Assembly: GCF_020026305.1 (NCBI RefSeq)
Contig: NZ_CP075691.1
Coordinates: 1,116,001 to 1,180,000 of the forward strand
DNA length: 64,000 nt
Direction of reading: 5' to 3'
Source: Streptomyces sp. 135
Lineage (GTDB): Bacteria; Actinomycetota; Actinomycetes; Streptomycetales; Streptomycetaceae
Within the stretch, counting starts at the first letter, position 1, and every line of letters begins with the position of its first letter. Position numbers and translations under genes: made by a program. The notes beneath the pieces are model-generated. The model was given only the letters and a program-made list of their open reading frames with translations, had not been told where the DNA came from and did not search any database. Below are positions 55,005-63,893 of the stretch, piece by piece.

Positions 55005-56156
55005 CTACTTGTTGGGATCCCTGAAGCGGCCGAACGCCTTCGTGAGGGCGCTCAGCGGTGACCCCTCCGCCTTGCCCGGGCCGGGCGCGGGCGGCCGGAG
55101 CACGCCGTCGCCGCCGGTCGTCTCCGCGAGCGCGGCCTGCGCCGCCTCGGCCGCTTCCCGGTACAGGTCACGGGATTTCGTCATGGCGTCGAGGGCCTCG
55201 GCGTACCTGGTGACCATGGACCGGGCGTGGGCCAGCTCCTCGTCCGGGGTGAGCAGATGCCAGCCGTGGCGCAGCCGCGTCAGGGCCCGCTCGGCGTCGG
55301 CGGGCAGGGGCCGGGGCAGGGCGGCGTACTCCTTGATCCTGTCGAGGAGCTCGGTCGGTTCCGAGCCGTCCAGGAAGACGCTGCGCACCGTGAAGCGCTC
55401 CGCGTCGTAGTCGGCACCCTGCGGCGCCGTGGGCAGGACGACGGCGCCGCCGCGCGGCATGCGCACGCCCAGCTCCCGCTTCATCGCGAAGTCGGCGATC
55501 TGTGCCTGCTCGGGCGTGCCCCGGTGCTCGACCACCCGGTGCCGCAGGCTCGGCGGCAGGAACACCGAGACCGGCTGCTGTCCCCGCGCGTCCGGCGTCA
55601 TCGCCTCGTGCACGACGACGTGGACGAACCAGCTCTGCCGGGTGCACTCCCGCAGCCGGTGGCGCAGCTCGTCGTCGTCCTTCGGCAGGTGGTTCGTGGT
55701 CCGCAGGCGCAGGTCCGGCACCGTGTCGTGGTCCCAGGCGACCCGGTCGCTGTCGGGCCAGAACATGGTGGCGGGCGAGGGCCAGTGCGGGTCCCAGGCC
55801 CGCTCCGCCTCGGCGGCGAGGACCCAGACGACGCCTTCGCCGTCCTTGCGGCGCGTCTCGGGGTCGTACGTGGTGAGCTGTGCGCGCACCGTGACGTCGT
55901 CGGCCACGTGCCAGCGGGCCTCGAAGAGGCGGCGGGCCGAGGGGCCGGGGTCGGCGGACTCGTCCCGCGGGTGGAGGACGGTGGAGCGGGCCGCCTCGGC
56001 GGGGTCGAGGTCCAGGTAGTCGTCGAGCACCCCGGCCGCCTTGAGGGCGATCAGGTTGCGCCGGACGTCCTGCTCGGGCTCGGGCCCGAGGTGGCGCCCG
56101 CGCCCCAGCCACGCGGTGTCGGGGACGGTGGTCGAGGAGGTGCTGTTCTTGGCCAT
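55005..56156 (-). CDS. Conserved actinobacterial protein of unknown function
   Basis: This soluble protein of 383 residues has no signal peptide or transmembrane segment. Its middle is predicted alpha/beta (VVWVLAAEAERAWDPHWPSPATMFWPDSD, FVHVVVHEAMTPDARGQQPVSVFLPPSLRHRVVEH) and the C-terminus is helical (HARSMVTRYAEALDAMTKSRDLYREAAEAAQAAL). I do not recognise the family. ATG 56156 was chosen because codon bias falls off upstream. Convergent with the FUSC gene. Confidence 0.75.
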   Translation of the reverse strand: MAKNSTSSTTVPDTAWLGRGRHLGPEPEQDVRRNLIALKAAGVLDDYLDLDPAEAARSTVLHPRDESADPGPSARRLFEARWHVADDVTVRAQLTTYDPETRRKDGEGVVWVLAAEAERAWDPHWPSPATMFWPDSDRVAWDHDTVPDLRLRTTNHLPKDDDELRHRLRECTRQSWFVHVVVHEAMTPDARGQQPVSVFLPPSLRHRVVEHRGTPEQAQIADFAMKRELGVRMPRGGAVVLPTAPQGADYDAERFTVRSVFLDGSEPTELLDRIKEYAALPRPLPADAERALTRLRHGWHLLTPDEELAHARSMVTRYAEALDAMTKSRDLYREAAEAAQAALAETTGGDGVLRPPAPGPGKAEGSPLSALTKAFGRFRDPNK

Positions 56157-56272
56157 GGAATCGTTCTGTGGGTGGTCAGGGCCCGACCAGTATGGTCCGT
56201 GGTGCCGCCGGGCGAAGCGGTAACCCCATGAACGGTTCCGCGACCGGGGGCCGGGCCCTGCCCTTGGCCTTG

Positions 56273-56824
56273 CTACGCCCGGCCGTTCTCGTGCTTCCAC
56301 TCCCTGACGTGCTCGGGCTGGTTCTGGACGGCGAGAAGCATGATGTCGCGATTGCCGCTGGTCCAGTCGACGGTCAGCCGCAGGCCGCTGATGCGCCATC
56401 CCTCGTGGGTGCGGGCCAGGCGGTAGCGGTAGTGCCCGCCGACCGTCCAGATGGGTTCGCCCCGGTCGTTGGCGAGGATGTGGGTGGCGAGGACGGACGC
56501 CGTGCACTCGGCGGTGTCGCCGTCCACGGTGACCAGGTGGTTGCCGACCAGGTGCTGGGTGGCGTCCAGACCGCTGAGGACCGTTCTCCAGCCGTCGACG
56601 ATGCTCTGGCGGGGCAGGTGGAGCGGCTCGCCGCCGTTGAGGGAGGTGTAGTCGAGGTCGACCTCGTCGGCGAAGACCTCCCGGAAGGCGGACCAGTCCC
56701 GGCGGTCGGTGCTCCAGGCCGACCGGGTGCAGGTCTCGACGATCGCGGCCCGGTCGTGCAGCACCGAGGTGCCGTGTGGTGCGGTCTCGTGCGGCGCGGT
56801 CTCAGGCGGTGCGTTGTCAGGCAT
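56273..56824 (-). CDS. SnoaL-like/NTF2-fold protein
   Basis: This 183-residue protein has the cone-shaped NTF2/SnoaL fold: LHDRAAIVETCTRSAWSTDRRDWSAFREVFADEVDLDYTSL, then QSIVDGWRTVLSGLDATQHLVGNHLVTVDGD and YRYRLARTHEGWRISGLRLTVDW. Members include polyketide cyclases, ring hydroxylating subunits and dehydratases; the Asp/His pairs in WSAFREVFADEVDLDY and ATQHLVGNH are of the usual type. ATG 56824 follows GAGGAGGG. It lies 95 bp downstream of a P450 gene on the same strand. Confidence 0.88.
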   Translation of the reverse strand: MPDNAPPETAPHETAPHGTSVLHDRAAIVETCTRSAWSTDRRDWSAFREVFADEVDLDYTSLNGGEPLHLPRQSIVDGWRTVLSGLDATQHLVGNHLVTVDGDTAECTASVLATHILANDRGEPIWTVGGHYRYRLARTHEGWRISGLRLTVDWTSGNRDIMLLAVQNQPEHVREWKHENGRA

Positions 56825-56893
56825 GAAGAACCCTCCTCTGGAAGTGATGGTGCAGGTCGAGGTGGGGGGACCTGAGTGACGGCTGACCGGCGC

Positions 56894-56929
56894 ACTGCGC
56901 GCTACGGGTGAACTGTGCGCTACGGGTGG
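56894..56929. repeat. 18-bp tandem duplication spanning the P450 stop codon
   Basis: ACTGYGCGCTACGGGTGR occurs at 56894-56911 and 56912-56929. The second copy contains the P450 stop codon (56920-56922, minus strand), so the duplication repeats the very end of that gene. Confidence 0.85.
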
Positions 56930-58164
56930 GGGTGGGGGTGGACGAGCAGTTGGCCCAGTCGGACCATCAACGGGTGCGGCGCCCAGTGGGGTTCGGTGGC
57001 CAGGGTGAGGTCGGGGAAGCGGCGGAACAGCGCCGACAGGGCGATCTCCGTCTCCATCCGGGCCAACGGGGCGCCCAGGCAGTAGTGGATGCCGTGCCCG
57101 AAGCCGAGGTTCCCGCCGCCGCGTTCGCCGTCGCGGCGGCCGACGTCGAAGCGGTCGGGGTCGCTGTGGCAGGCCGGGTCGGTGTTCGCGGAGATGAGCA
57201 CCGGTTGCACCGCCTCGCCCGCGGCGATGGTGAAGCCGCCCAGTTCCACGTCCGCCAGGGCGTAGCGCAGCGGGCTGATGGGGAACGGCGTCCAGAGGCG
57301 GACCAGCTCGTGCACGGCGGCGGGCCAGCGGTCCGGTTCGCGGCGCAGGAGGTCGAGCTGGTCGGGGTGGGTGAGCAGCGCCGCGATCGAGTTGCCGATC
57401 TGGTGGGCCGTGGTCTCGTGGCCGGCGAACACGATGTTGATGACGAGCGTGACGAGTTCGTCGTCGGAGAGCCGGTCCCCGTCCTCGGCCTGGGCCCGCA
57501 GCAGCGCCGTGATCAGGTCGTCGGCGGGTTCGGCGCGCCGCCGGTCCACCAGGGCCTTGACCTGTTCGACCATCGAGCGCAGGGCGTCGGGTGTGCGGTC
57601 GGGCGTCATCGACACCAGTCCGTCGCCCCATTCGCGCCAGGCCGGGCGGTCGCTCTCGGGGACGCCGACGAGTTCACAGATGACGGCGATCGGCACCGGG
57701 TAGGCGAACGATTCGATCAGGTCGACGGGGTCGGGGCCCGCCGCAGCGGCCTCGATGCCGTCGAGCAGCTTCCCGGTGATCTCCTCGATGCGCGGGCGGA
57801 GGTCGGTGACCCGGCGCGCGGTGAACGCGGAGGAGACGAGCTTGCGCAGTCGCGAGTGTTCGGCCCCGGAGAAGTTGATCAGCATCCCGGTGACGTGGAC
57901 GGTCAGGTCCTCGGGTATGCCCAGGACGGCCAGGTTCTTGATCAGCGGGTCCTCTTCGCCCGGTGCGGGCGTCCTGCGGGTGGCGAACCGCGGGTCGCTC
58001 AGGACCGTACGGACCTCCGCCGCACCCGTCACGTACCAGGCGGGGGTGCCGTCCATGGCCCATCCGCGCCAGAGCGACGACTGGTCCCGCAGCCGCCCGA
58101 ACTCCCCTCGAAGATCGGCCATGATCGCGGGGTCCAGAAGATTCGGCTCATATGTATGGGTCAT
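56920..58164 (-). CDS. Cytochrome P450
   Basis: This 414-residue soluble P450 hydroxylates an unknown substrate with electrons from a ferredoxin. The I-helix oxygen motif is VFAGHETTAHQ, the ExxR motif is in HELVRLW, and the haem loop FGHGIHYCLGAPLARME holds the axial cysteine. LINFSGAEHSRLRKLVSSAFT is the conserved helix C region. ATG 58164 follows AAGGGGCG. With the SnoaL-like gene it forms a pair often found in natural-product tailoring, but no biosynthetic core enzymes are in the window. Confidence 0.95.
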   Translation of the reverse strand: MTHTYEPNLLDPAIMADLRGEFGRLRDQSSLWRGWAMDGTPAWYVTGAAEVRTVLSDPRFATRRTPAPGEEDPLIKNLAVLGIPEDLTVHVTGMLINFSGAEHSRLRKLVSSAFTARRVTDLRPRIEEITGKLLDGIEAAAAGPDPVDLIESFAYPVPIAVICELVGVPESDRPAWREWGDGLVSMTPDRTPDALRSMVEQVKALVDRRRAEPADDLITALLRAQAEDGDRLSDDELVTLVINIVFAGHETTAHQIGNSIAALLTHPDQLDLLRREPDRWPAAVHELVRLWTPFPISPLRYALADVELGGFTIAAGEAVQPVLISANTDPACHSDPDRFDVGRRDGERGGGNLGFGHGIHYCLGAPLARMETEIALSALFRRFPDLTLATEPHWAPHPLMVRLGQLLVHPHPHP

Positions 58165-58700
58165 GGAGTCGCCCCTTGTTTTGGCGTGGCGGCGGCGCGA
58201 ATGGCGGACCACCGAATCGACACCGAATAATGGCAGGAGCCGAATCGCGCCGGGAGGAAATGGCGAGTATTGGCGGTTGCATTAACCGGAGCCGGACCAG
58301 GAGAGGAGGGCCGATACCAGGGGAGGCGAGCTGTCGGTGACCCGACCGCTCCATAAGTGATAGCCGAGCCGAGAATCCATATCGGAATACTTCTCCCGCC
58401 GAATCAATGGGATCAACTTCCGGCGCCACTCAGTTAAACGGGCGACCGCCTCAGGTGTCAACCAAGATCCAGACCATTATCCGCAATTCCGCAGATCGCG
58501 GCGCCAAACATTGTCCAAATCTTGTGACGCCATTCACGTGGCCATGTCTCTCTTGATGACCGATGTTCCTCACTCCGCGGCCGGGACACACCCCGGCGTC
58601 GCCCTCCGGTCGTGCGCTGACCGGTTCCTCGCGCAGGATGGAGGGATACACGCCGCCGGCCGTGCGGCCCCCGGGCGCCGGCCAGGAGGGAGTGGGCGCG
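58165..58700. promoter_or_regulatory. AT-richer divergent gap between P450 and phosphatase genes
   Basis: The gap of 536 bp, particularly 58200-58560, has visibly lower GC than the rest of the window and no acceptable gene. It must carry the promoters of the P450 pair (minus) and of the SpoIIE-type phosphatase gene (plus). I see no clear -35/-10 pair or palindrome. Confidence 0.4.
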
Positions 58701-60791
58701 ATGGGTACAGGTGAACCGTTGCGGGACGACGGGGCGACGGCCCCTTCGGCACCCCTGCCCCCGGGCGGCCTGCTCGATCTGCTCAGTGTGTCGGCCGTGG
58801 TGCTGGACAGCGGCGGGCGGATCGTCTTCTGGAGCCCGCAGGCGGACGACGTCTTCGGGTACACCGCCGAGGAGGCGCTCGGCCAGTACGCGGCCAGGCT
58901 GCTGGTCCACGACGAGCACCGCGGTCTGGTCTCCAAGCTGTTCACCGAGGTGATGGGCACCGGGGCGAGCTGGGCCGGGGCGTTCCCCGTGCGGCACAAG
59001 GACGGCAGCACCCGGGTGGTGGAGTTCCGCAACATGCGGCTCCTCGACGACCTCGGCGACGTCTACGCCCTCGGGATCGCCGCCGAGCAGTCCACGTTGC
59101 AGCAGGTCGAGACGGGCCTCGCGCTGTCCGAGCGGCTCGTGCACCAGTCCCCCATCGGTCTCGCGCTGCTCGACACCGACCTGCGCTATCTGCTGGTCAA
59201 CCCGGCCCTGGAACGGATCAACGGCGTTCCGGCCACCGACCACATCGGCCGCCGGCCGCGGGACATCCTGCCGTTCCTCGACGTCGACCGCATCGAGTCG
59301 GCGCTGCGACAGGTGCTGACGACCGGTACGCCCATCACCGACGACTACGTCGTGGGCCGCACCCCGGCGTCACCGGGCACCGATCACGCCTGGTCGGTGT
59401 CGTACTACCGGTTGGAAGGGCCGACGGGGCGGGTGATGGGCGTCGCCAACTCCGTCATCGACGTCACGGAACGCCACCAGTCCGCGACCCGGGCGGACCG
59501 GGCCCGCCGCCACCTGACGCTGATCGCCACGGCGTCCGGCCGCATCGGCACCAGCCTGGACGTGGTGCAGACCGCCAACGAACTGGCGGAGGTCGCCGTC
59601 CCCGAGCTGGCGGACATGGCCGCGGTGGACGTGCTCGACTCGGTGCTGGCCTTCCGCCGGCCCACGGAGACCCAGGAGGGCGCGAAGGTGTTCCGCGCGC
59701 TCGCCGTGGCCTCCGCCTACCCGTCCGAGGCGACCGTGGCCATGGACCAGGTCGGTGACGTCGCCGAGTACGGGGCCGAGCGGCTGGTCACGCAGTGCGT
59801 CCGCACCGGGCGGCCGGTGCTCGTGACCCATGCCGGGCCCGAGGACCTCCAGCGGATCGCCCGCCACCCGGAGGCGGCGCGGACCCTCGCCCGCGCCGGT
59901 GTGCACTCCTACGTCGCCGTCCCGCTGATCGCGCACAACGAGATCCTCGGCGCCTTCGACCTGCTGCGCGCGCGCAATCAGCGCCCCTTCGACGAGGACG
60001 ACGTACTCCTCGCCAAGGAACTGGCCGCCCGGGCCGCCGTGGCCATCGACAACGCGCGCCGGCACGAGAGCATCCGCAACTCCGCCGTCACCCTCCAGCG
60101 CAGCCTGCTGCCCGGCCCTCCGCCGCGCCTCACCGGCCTGGACGTCGCCTCGCACTACCAGCCCGCCGAGGCGTCCAGCGAGGTCGGCGGCGACTGGTAC
60201 GACATCATCCCGCTGGACGGCGACAGGACGGCGCTGGTCATCGGCGACGTCATGGGCAACGGAATCGACGCGGCCGCCGCCATGGGGCGCCTGCGCGCGG
60301 CGACCAGCGCCTTCGCCGATCTCGACCTGGAGCCCGACGAAGTCCTGCGGCACCTCGACAAGATCGCCCGCAGCCTGGAGCACTACATCGCCACCTGCGC
60401 CTACGCCATCTACGCCCCGCACGAGCGGACCTGCTGCATCTCCAACGCCGGGCACCTGCCGCCCGTCCTCGCCCGCAGCGGCCGGCGCGCCGAACTGCTG
60501 GACCTGCCCACGGGGGCGCCGCTCGGCGTCGGCGGCATCCCGTTCAGCACGATGACCTTCCCACTCGACCCGGGCGACCGGCTCCTCCTCTACACCGACG
60601 GCCTCGTCGAGACCCGCCACCATCCCATCGACGAGCGCCTGGAGGCCCTGCTGCTCCTGCTCGACGAGCCGCGCCGGCCGCTCGGCGAGACCTGCGAATG
60701 GCTGCTGTCGTCCCTGAGGCACTCCGACGACCACGACGACGTCGCCCTCCTGGTCGCCGAAGCCCGCCCCTTGGACCCGCCCGGCCGCTGA
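58701..60791 (+). CDS. PAS-PAS-GAF-SpoIIE (PP2C) protein phosphatase
   Basis: This 696-residue signalling protein has two PAS domains (LDLLSVSAVVLDSGGRIVFWSPQADDVFGYTAEEALGQ and ERLVHQSPIGLALLDTDLRYLLVNPALERINGVPA), a GAF domain (about residues 270-440, ending AIDNARRHESIRNSAVTLQRSLLPG) and a PP2C/SpoIIE domain with GGDWYDIIPL, VIGDVMGNGIDAAAAMGRLR, ISNAGHLPPVL and LLLYTDGLVE. Such proteins dephosphorylate anti-sigma-factor antagonists in response to a ligand. ATG 58701 follows GGAGGGAG. No anti-sigma factor gene adjoins. Confidence 0.94.
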   Translation: MGTGEPLRDDGATAPSAPLPPGGLLDLLSVSAVVLDSGGRIVFWSPQADDVFGYTAEEALGQYAARLLVHDEHRGLVSKLFTEVMGTGASWAGAFPVRHKDGSTRVVEFRNMRLLDDLGDVYALGIAAEQSTLQQVETGLALSERLVHQSPIGLALLDTDLRYLLVNPALERINGVPATDHIGRRPRDILPFLDVDRIESALRQVLTTGTPITDDYVVGRTPASPGTDHAWSVSYYRLEGPTGRVMGVANSVIDVTERHQSATRADRARRHLTLIATASGRIGTSLDVVQTANELAEVAVPELADMAAVDVLDSVLAFRRPTETQEGAKVFRALAVASAYPSEATVAMDQVGDVAEYGAERLVTQCVRTGRPVLVTHAGPEDLQRIARHPEAARTLARAGVHSYVAVPLIAHNEILGAFDLLRARNQRPFDEDDVLLAKELAARAAVAIDNARRHESIRNSAVTLQRSLLPGPPPRLTGLDVASHYQPAEASSEVGGDWYDIIPLDGDRTALVIGDVMGNGIDAAAAMGRLRAATSAFADLDLEPDEVLRHLDKIARSLEHYIATCAYAIYAPHERTCCISNAGHLPPVLARSGRRAELLDLPTGAPLGVGGIPFSTMTFPLDPGDRLLLYTDGLVETRHHPIDERLEALLLLLDEPRRPLGETCEWLLSSLRHSDDHDDVALLVAEARPLDPPGR

Positions 60792-60807
60792 CCCGTTGCC
60801 TGCGGCG

Positions 60808-61680
60808 CTACTTGCTGAGACCTGCGAACCTTCGTACGGCCAACGGCAGGAAGACGCCGACGAGCAGCAGCGGCCACACCACCGCGAGCAGCCCGGCGTG
60901 CTCCGCCGCCCACGAAGTGCCCGTGGCCCCCGGGTCGTTGCCGAAAAGGTCGCGCACCGCCGTCGCGGTCGCCGACATCGGGTTCCATTCGACCGCGGCA
61001 CCGAGCCAGCCCGGCATGGTCTCCGGCACCGTGAAGGCGTTGGAGAGGAAGCCGACCGGCCAGACGAGGATCTGCACGGCCGACACCAGCTCCGGCCGCC
61101 CCGCGACCATGCCGAGGTGGATGCCGAGCCAGAGCATCGCGAAGCGCAGCAGCATCAGCAGGCCGATCGCGCCGAGCACCGCGCCGAGCGAGCCGTGCCA
61201 GCGCCAGCCGATGGCGAGCCCTACCCCCGTCATCACGATCAGCGAGGCGAAGGACTGGAGCATGTCGGCCGCCGACCGGCCCACCAGTACCGCGCCGTTG
61301 GCCATCGGCATGGACCGGAAGCGGTCCACGACGCCCTTGTTGAGGTCGGCGGTGACCGCGACCATCGTGGCGTCAAGGCCGAACGCCATGGTCAGCGCGA
61401 ACATGCCGGGCACCAGGAACTCGGCGTAGTCACCCGCGATGCCCTTGCCGCCGCCGATCAGGTAGTTGAACATCAGCAGCAGCATCACGGGGAAGACGAG
61501 CCCGACGAGGACCTGCACGGGTTGCCGGGCCCAGTGGGCCAGTTCGCGGCGGGTCATGGTCCAGCAGTCGACCAGCGCCCAGCCGACCCGCGAACCACCC
61601 GTCACAGGCACAACCACGGTCCCGGATGCGCCCGCGCTCCCTGTGCTCCCTGCGCCCTCCTGTGTCACCGTCGTCCTCAT
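60808..61680 (-). CDS. ABC-2 type transporter permease (DrrB-like)
   Basis: This 290-residue protein has six transmembrane segments: [81 protein letters not shown], and the C-terminal [21 protein letters not shown]. The ABC-2 signature lies in [11 protein letters not shown] to [21 protein letters not shown] and in [16 protein letters not shown]. It forms an exporter with the ATPase upstream; relatives export daunorubicin-like drugs. ATG 61680 shares ATGA with the ATPase stop. Confidence 0.92.
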   Translation of the reverse strand: MRTTVTQEGAGSTGSAGASGTVVVPVTGGSRVGWALVDCWTMTRRELAHWARQPVQVLVGLVFPVMLLLMFNYLIGGGKGIAGDYAEFLVPGMFALTMAFGLDATMVAVTADLNKGVVDRFRSMPMANGAVLVGRSAADMLQSFASLIVMTGVGLAIGWRWHGSLGAVLGAIGLLMLLRFAMLWLGIHLGMVAGRPELVSAVQILVWPVGFLSNAFTVPETMPGWLGAAVEWNPMSATATAVRDLFGNDPGATGTSWAAEHAGLLAVVWPLLLVGVFLPLAVRRFAGLSK

Positions 61681-62663
61681 ACGGCCTCCTTCACCCATGC
61701 CGCCGCTCCCGCTGCTCCCGGCCCACTGCCCTCCGAACGTCCCGTCAGACGCAGGAACACCTCGTCGAGCGTCGGCCTGCGCACAGCGATGTCCTCCGCC
61801 TCGATGCCTTCCTCGCTCAGCGCCCGTACGACACGGGTGAGGGCGTCCACGCGGTCGGTGGCGGGGGCACTGGCCAGTCGGCGGTCGGCGTCGATGGTCA
61901 CGTCGCCCGTGTCACCCGGCAGCAGCCGCGCCGCGTGTACCAGTTGGGCGCCGTCGCGCACCACGACGTCGACGCGGTCGCCGCCGATCCGCGCCTTGAG
62001 GTCGTCCGCCGTGCCGTCCGCGATGACCCGGCCGTGGTCCACCAGGGAGATGCGGTCGGCCAGTTGATCGGCCTCTTCCAGGTACTGCGTGGTCAGGAGC
62101 ACCGTCGTACCGCCGCCGACGAGGGAGCGCACCGCTTCCCACACCTCGGCGCGGCCGCGTGGATCCAGGCCTGTCGTCGGCTCGTCCAGGAAAAGCACCT
62201 CCGGTTCCGTGATGAGCGACGCCGCGAGGTCGAGGCGGCGCCGCATGCCGCCGCTGTACCGCTTGACGGCCTTGCGGCCCGTGCCGGCGAGGCCGAAGCG
62301 GGCCAGGAGTTCATCGGCCCGCGCCCGCGCCCGCCGGGCGCCGAGGTGGTGCAGGCGGCCGAACATCTCCAGGTTCTGCCGGCCGCCGAGCTCCTCGTCG
62401 ACCGCCGCGTGCTGGCCGAGCAGGCCGATCCTGCGGCGCACCTCGTCGGCGTGGCGCCGCGCGTCGCATCCGGCGATCTCCACGTGACCCTCGTCCGCCC
62501 GGAGCAGCGTCGCCATGATGCGTACCGCGGTCGTCTTGCCCGCGCCGTTCGGCCCGAGCACGCCGTGCACCGTCCCGCGCGCGGCCACCAGATCGAGCCC
62601 GTCGAGGGCCGCTCTGTCTCCGTACCGCTTCCGCACGCCCGCGAGGACGATCGCGTTCTCCAT
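61677..62663 (-). CDS. ABC transporter ATP-binding protein (DrrA-like)
   Basis: This 328-residue ATPase of the daunorubicin-resistance type has [21 protein letters not shown] (Walker A), [16 protein letters not shown] (signature), [14 protein letters not shown] (Walker B) and [22 protein letters not shown] (switch). The C-terminal region after residue 230, with [14 protein letters not shown], is characteristic of DrrA. ATG 62663 follows GGAGGGAG. Two palindromic sites lie upstream and imply control by a repressor; none is encoded nearby in the window. Confidence 0.94.
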   Translation of the reverse strand: MENAIVLAGVRKRYGDRAALDGLDLVAARGTVHGVLGPNGAGKTTAVRIMATLLRADEGHVEIAGCDARRHADEVRRRIGLLGQHAAVDEELGGRQNLEMFGRLHHLGARRARARADELLARFGLAGTGRKAVKRYSGGMRRRLDLAASLITEPEVLFLDEPTTGLDPRGRAEVWEAVRSLVGGGTTVLLTTQYLEEADQLADRISLVDHGRVIADGTADDLKARIGGDRVDVVVRDGAQLVHAARLLPGDTGDVTIDADRRLASAPATDRVDALTRVVRALSEEGIEAEDIAVRRPTLDEVFLRLTGRSEGSGPGAAGAAAWVKEAV

Positions 62664-62703
62664 CCGACTCCCTCCACACACACCCACAGCCGTGTCACAC
62701 CCT

Positions 62704-62721
62704 CTAGTCAAGCTTGACTAG
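62704..62721. promoter_or_regulatory. Perfect 18-bp palindrome upstream of the DrrAB-type operon
   Basis: CTAGTCAAGCTTGACTAG is symmetric over all 18 bp, 41 bp from the ATPase start codon. A near copy, TAGTCAAACTTGATCA, lies at 62751-62766, 46 bp further upstream. The pair looks like twin operators for one dimeric repressor. Confidence 0.75.
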
Positions 62722-62750
62722 GTGGAGGACGGTAACCCGGGGAATCCAAT

Positions 62751-62766
62751 TAGTCAAACTTGATCA
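62751..62766. promoter_or_regulatory. Second, imperfect copy of the DrrAB operator
   Basis: TAGTCAAACTTGATCA differs at three positions from TAGTCAAGCTTGACTA at 62705-62720 and has the same spacing of half-sites. Confidence 0.55.
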
Positions 62767-62769
62767 CCT

Positions 62770-62900
62770 GCTGGCAGCGGAGTGCCCGCAGCCGCGAACT
62801 CGGCTTCCACGGAAGCCACTTGCCCGAGGAGCACGGCGGACAGGACCTGACCTACGTCCTGGACGACTGCCACGTCCCGGCCGCCGACCTGCTGGGTTCG
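62770..62900 (+). pseudogene. Acyl-CoA dehydrogenase remnant
   Basis: The frame reads SRELGFHGSHLPEEHGGQDL, close to the N-terminal LGFLGxxLPEEYGG motif of acyl-CoA dehydrogenases, followed directly by YVLDDCHVPAADLLGS, which resembles the mid-protein VFFDDVRVPxxNLLG motif. About 200 residues that normally separate them are missing, so this is an internally deleted remnant. Confidence 0.5.
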
Positions 62901-63308
62901 CTACGGGTGCAGCGCCGCCCACGTGTTGGGGCCGACGAAGCCGTCGGCGGTCAGGCCGACGCTCTGCTGGAAGTTCTTGACCGCGGCCAGGGTGGCGTCG
63001 CCGAAGATCTTGTCGATGGCGACGTTCTTGTAGCCGTACACCTTGTTCAGGATGCACTGGAGGTGACCGACGGCGTCGTTCGCGTGGCCCTTGCCGAGTT
63101 CGGGGTGGGTGCCGGTGTACGGGCAGTGGCGCCACTCGCCGTTGGTGGCCTGCTTGGTCCCTATGTCGCGGGCGGCGGCCGTGCCGCTGTCCTTCGCGGA
63201 CGGGCCGGCCCCGGCGAGCGCCACGGCGGGCCCGGTCAGCAGCGCACAACCGAGCAGTGTGGCGGCGAGCGTACGGACACGGATACGTCGGCTGGATCGT
63301 GAAGTCAC
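62901..63308 (-). CDS. Secreted peptidoglycan-binding domain protein
   Basis: This 135-residue protein has a signal peptide (RTLAATLLGCALLTGPAVALAGAG) and a single PG_binding_1 domain: AVGHLQCILNKVYGYKNVAIDKIFGDATLAAVKNFQQSVGLTADGFVGPNTWAALHP. Such domains dock on cell-wall peptidoglycan; there is no catalytic domain. GTG 63308 follows GAGAAGG. It is followed upstream on the same strand by two small secreted proteins, possibly a wall-associated set. Confidence 0.9.
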   Translation of the reverse strand: MTSRSSRRIRVRTLAATLLGCALLTGPAVALAGAGPSAKDSGTAAARDIGTKQATNGEWRHCPYTGTHPELGKGHANDAVGHLQCILNKVYGYKNVAIDKIFGDATLAAVKNFQQSVGLTADGFVGPNTWAALHP

Positions 63309-63376
63309 GGTGAACCTTCTCCCGAGCGGTGGTGGGACGTACGTGAACGTGCGTACGTGGAAAGGAGCGGGGCTGA

Positions 63377-63850
63377 TCAGAACCAGGGGCAGCGGGGCAG
63401 CCCGGGGTAGGGGTGCTTCTGGGTCTGCACGACCTTGGCCGGCACCATGCCCCAGCCCTTGATGCCGGGCAGGCTCACGACTTCGTCGCTCTGCGTGTAG
63501 TACCAGATCTTGTTCCCGTCGGGCGCGGCGTCGCCCTCGGTCCAGCACACGAACCAGCTCGGTGAGAACTTGAGGCGGCCGGTGACCGGCGCGTTGAACG
63601 CGGGGCGGCCGAAGGCGTCGGAGGCGAGGTTGTCGCAGTACAGGTCCAGGCTGAAGTAGTTCCCCAGCGTGTCCTTGTGCGGCTGGTTCTGCCGCAGCGA
63701 GCAGGTGGCCGCCGCGTCGGCCGAACCGGCGCGGGGCGCGGAGGGGCTCGCCTGGGCGGCGGCCGGGGCGAGCGCCGCGGTCAGGGCCAGGCTGAGCGCG
63801 GCGCCCGCGAGGGCCGCGCGTCGCTTTCCGTGGGGCGTGGTGGGGCGCAT
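63377..63850 (-). CDS. Small secreted protein of unknown function
   Basis: This 157-residue protein has a signal peptide (AALAGAALSLALTAALAPAAAQA) and a mature part of about 120 residues rich in aromatic residues with four cysteines (CSLRQN, LYCDN, FVCWTEGD and RCPWF), probably two disulfides. The end KGWGMVPAKVVQTQKHPYPG resembles the end of the next gene at 63.9 kb, so the two are paralogues. A small beta-rich domain is likely; no family is recognised. Confidence 0.75.
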   Translation of the reverse strand: MRPTTPHGKRRAALAGAALSLALTAALAPAAAQASPSAPRAGSADAAATCSLRQNQPHKDTLGNYFSLDLYCDNLASDAFGRPAFNAPVTGRLKFSPSWFVCWTEGDAAPDGNKIWYYTQSDEVVSLPGIKGWGMVPAKVVQTQKHPYPGLPRCPWF

Positions 63851-63893
63851 GCTCGCAACTCCAGGGGTCCGGAGGGTCGGCGGTGTCAGTCGC

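Noticed and set aside
56273..58230. A complete natural-product cluster
   Set aside because: Only a P450 and a SnoaL-like gene are present; no synthase, terpene cyclase or peptide synthetase is visible.
58148..58429. Minus-strand 93-codon frame upstream of the P450 gene
   Set aside because: It overlaps the P450 start region, lies in AT-richer sequence with poor codon bias and matches nothing known.
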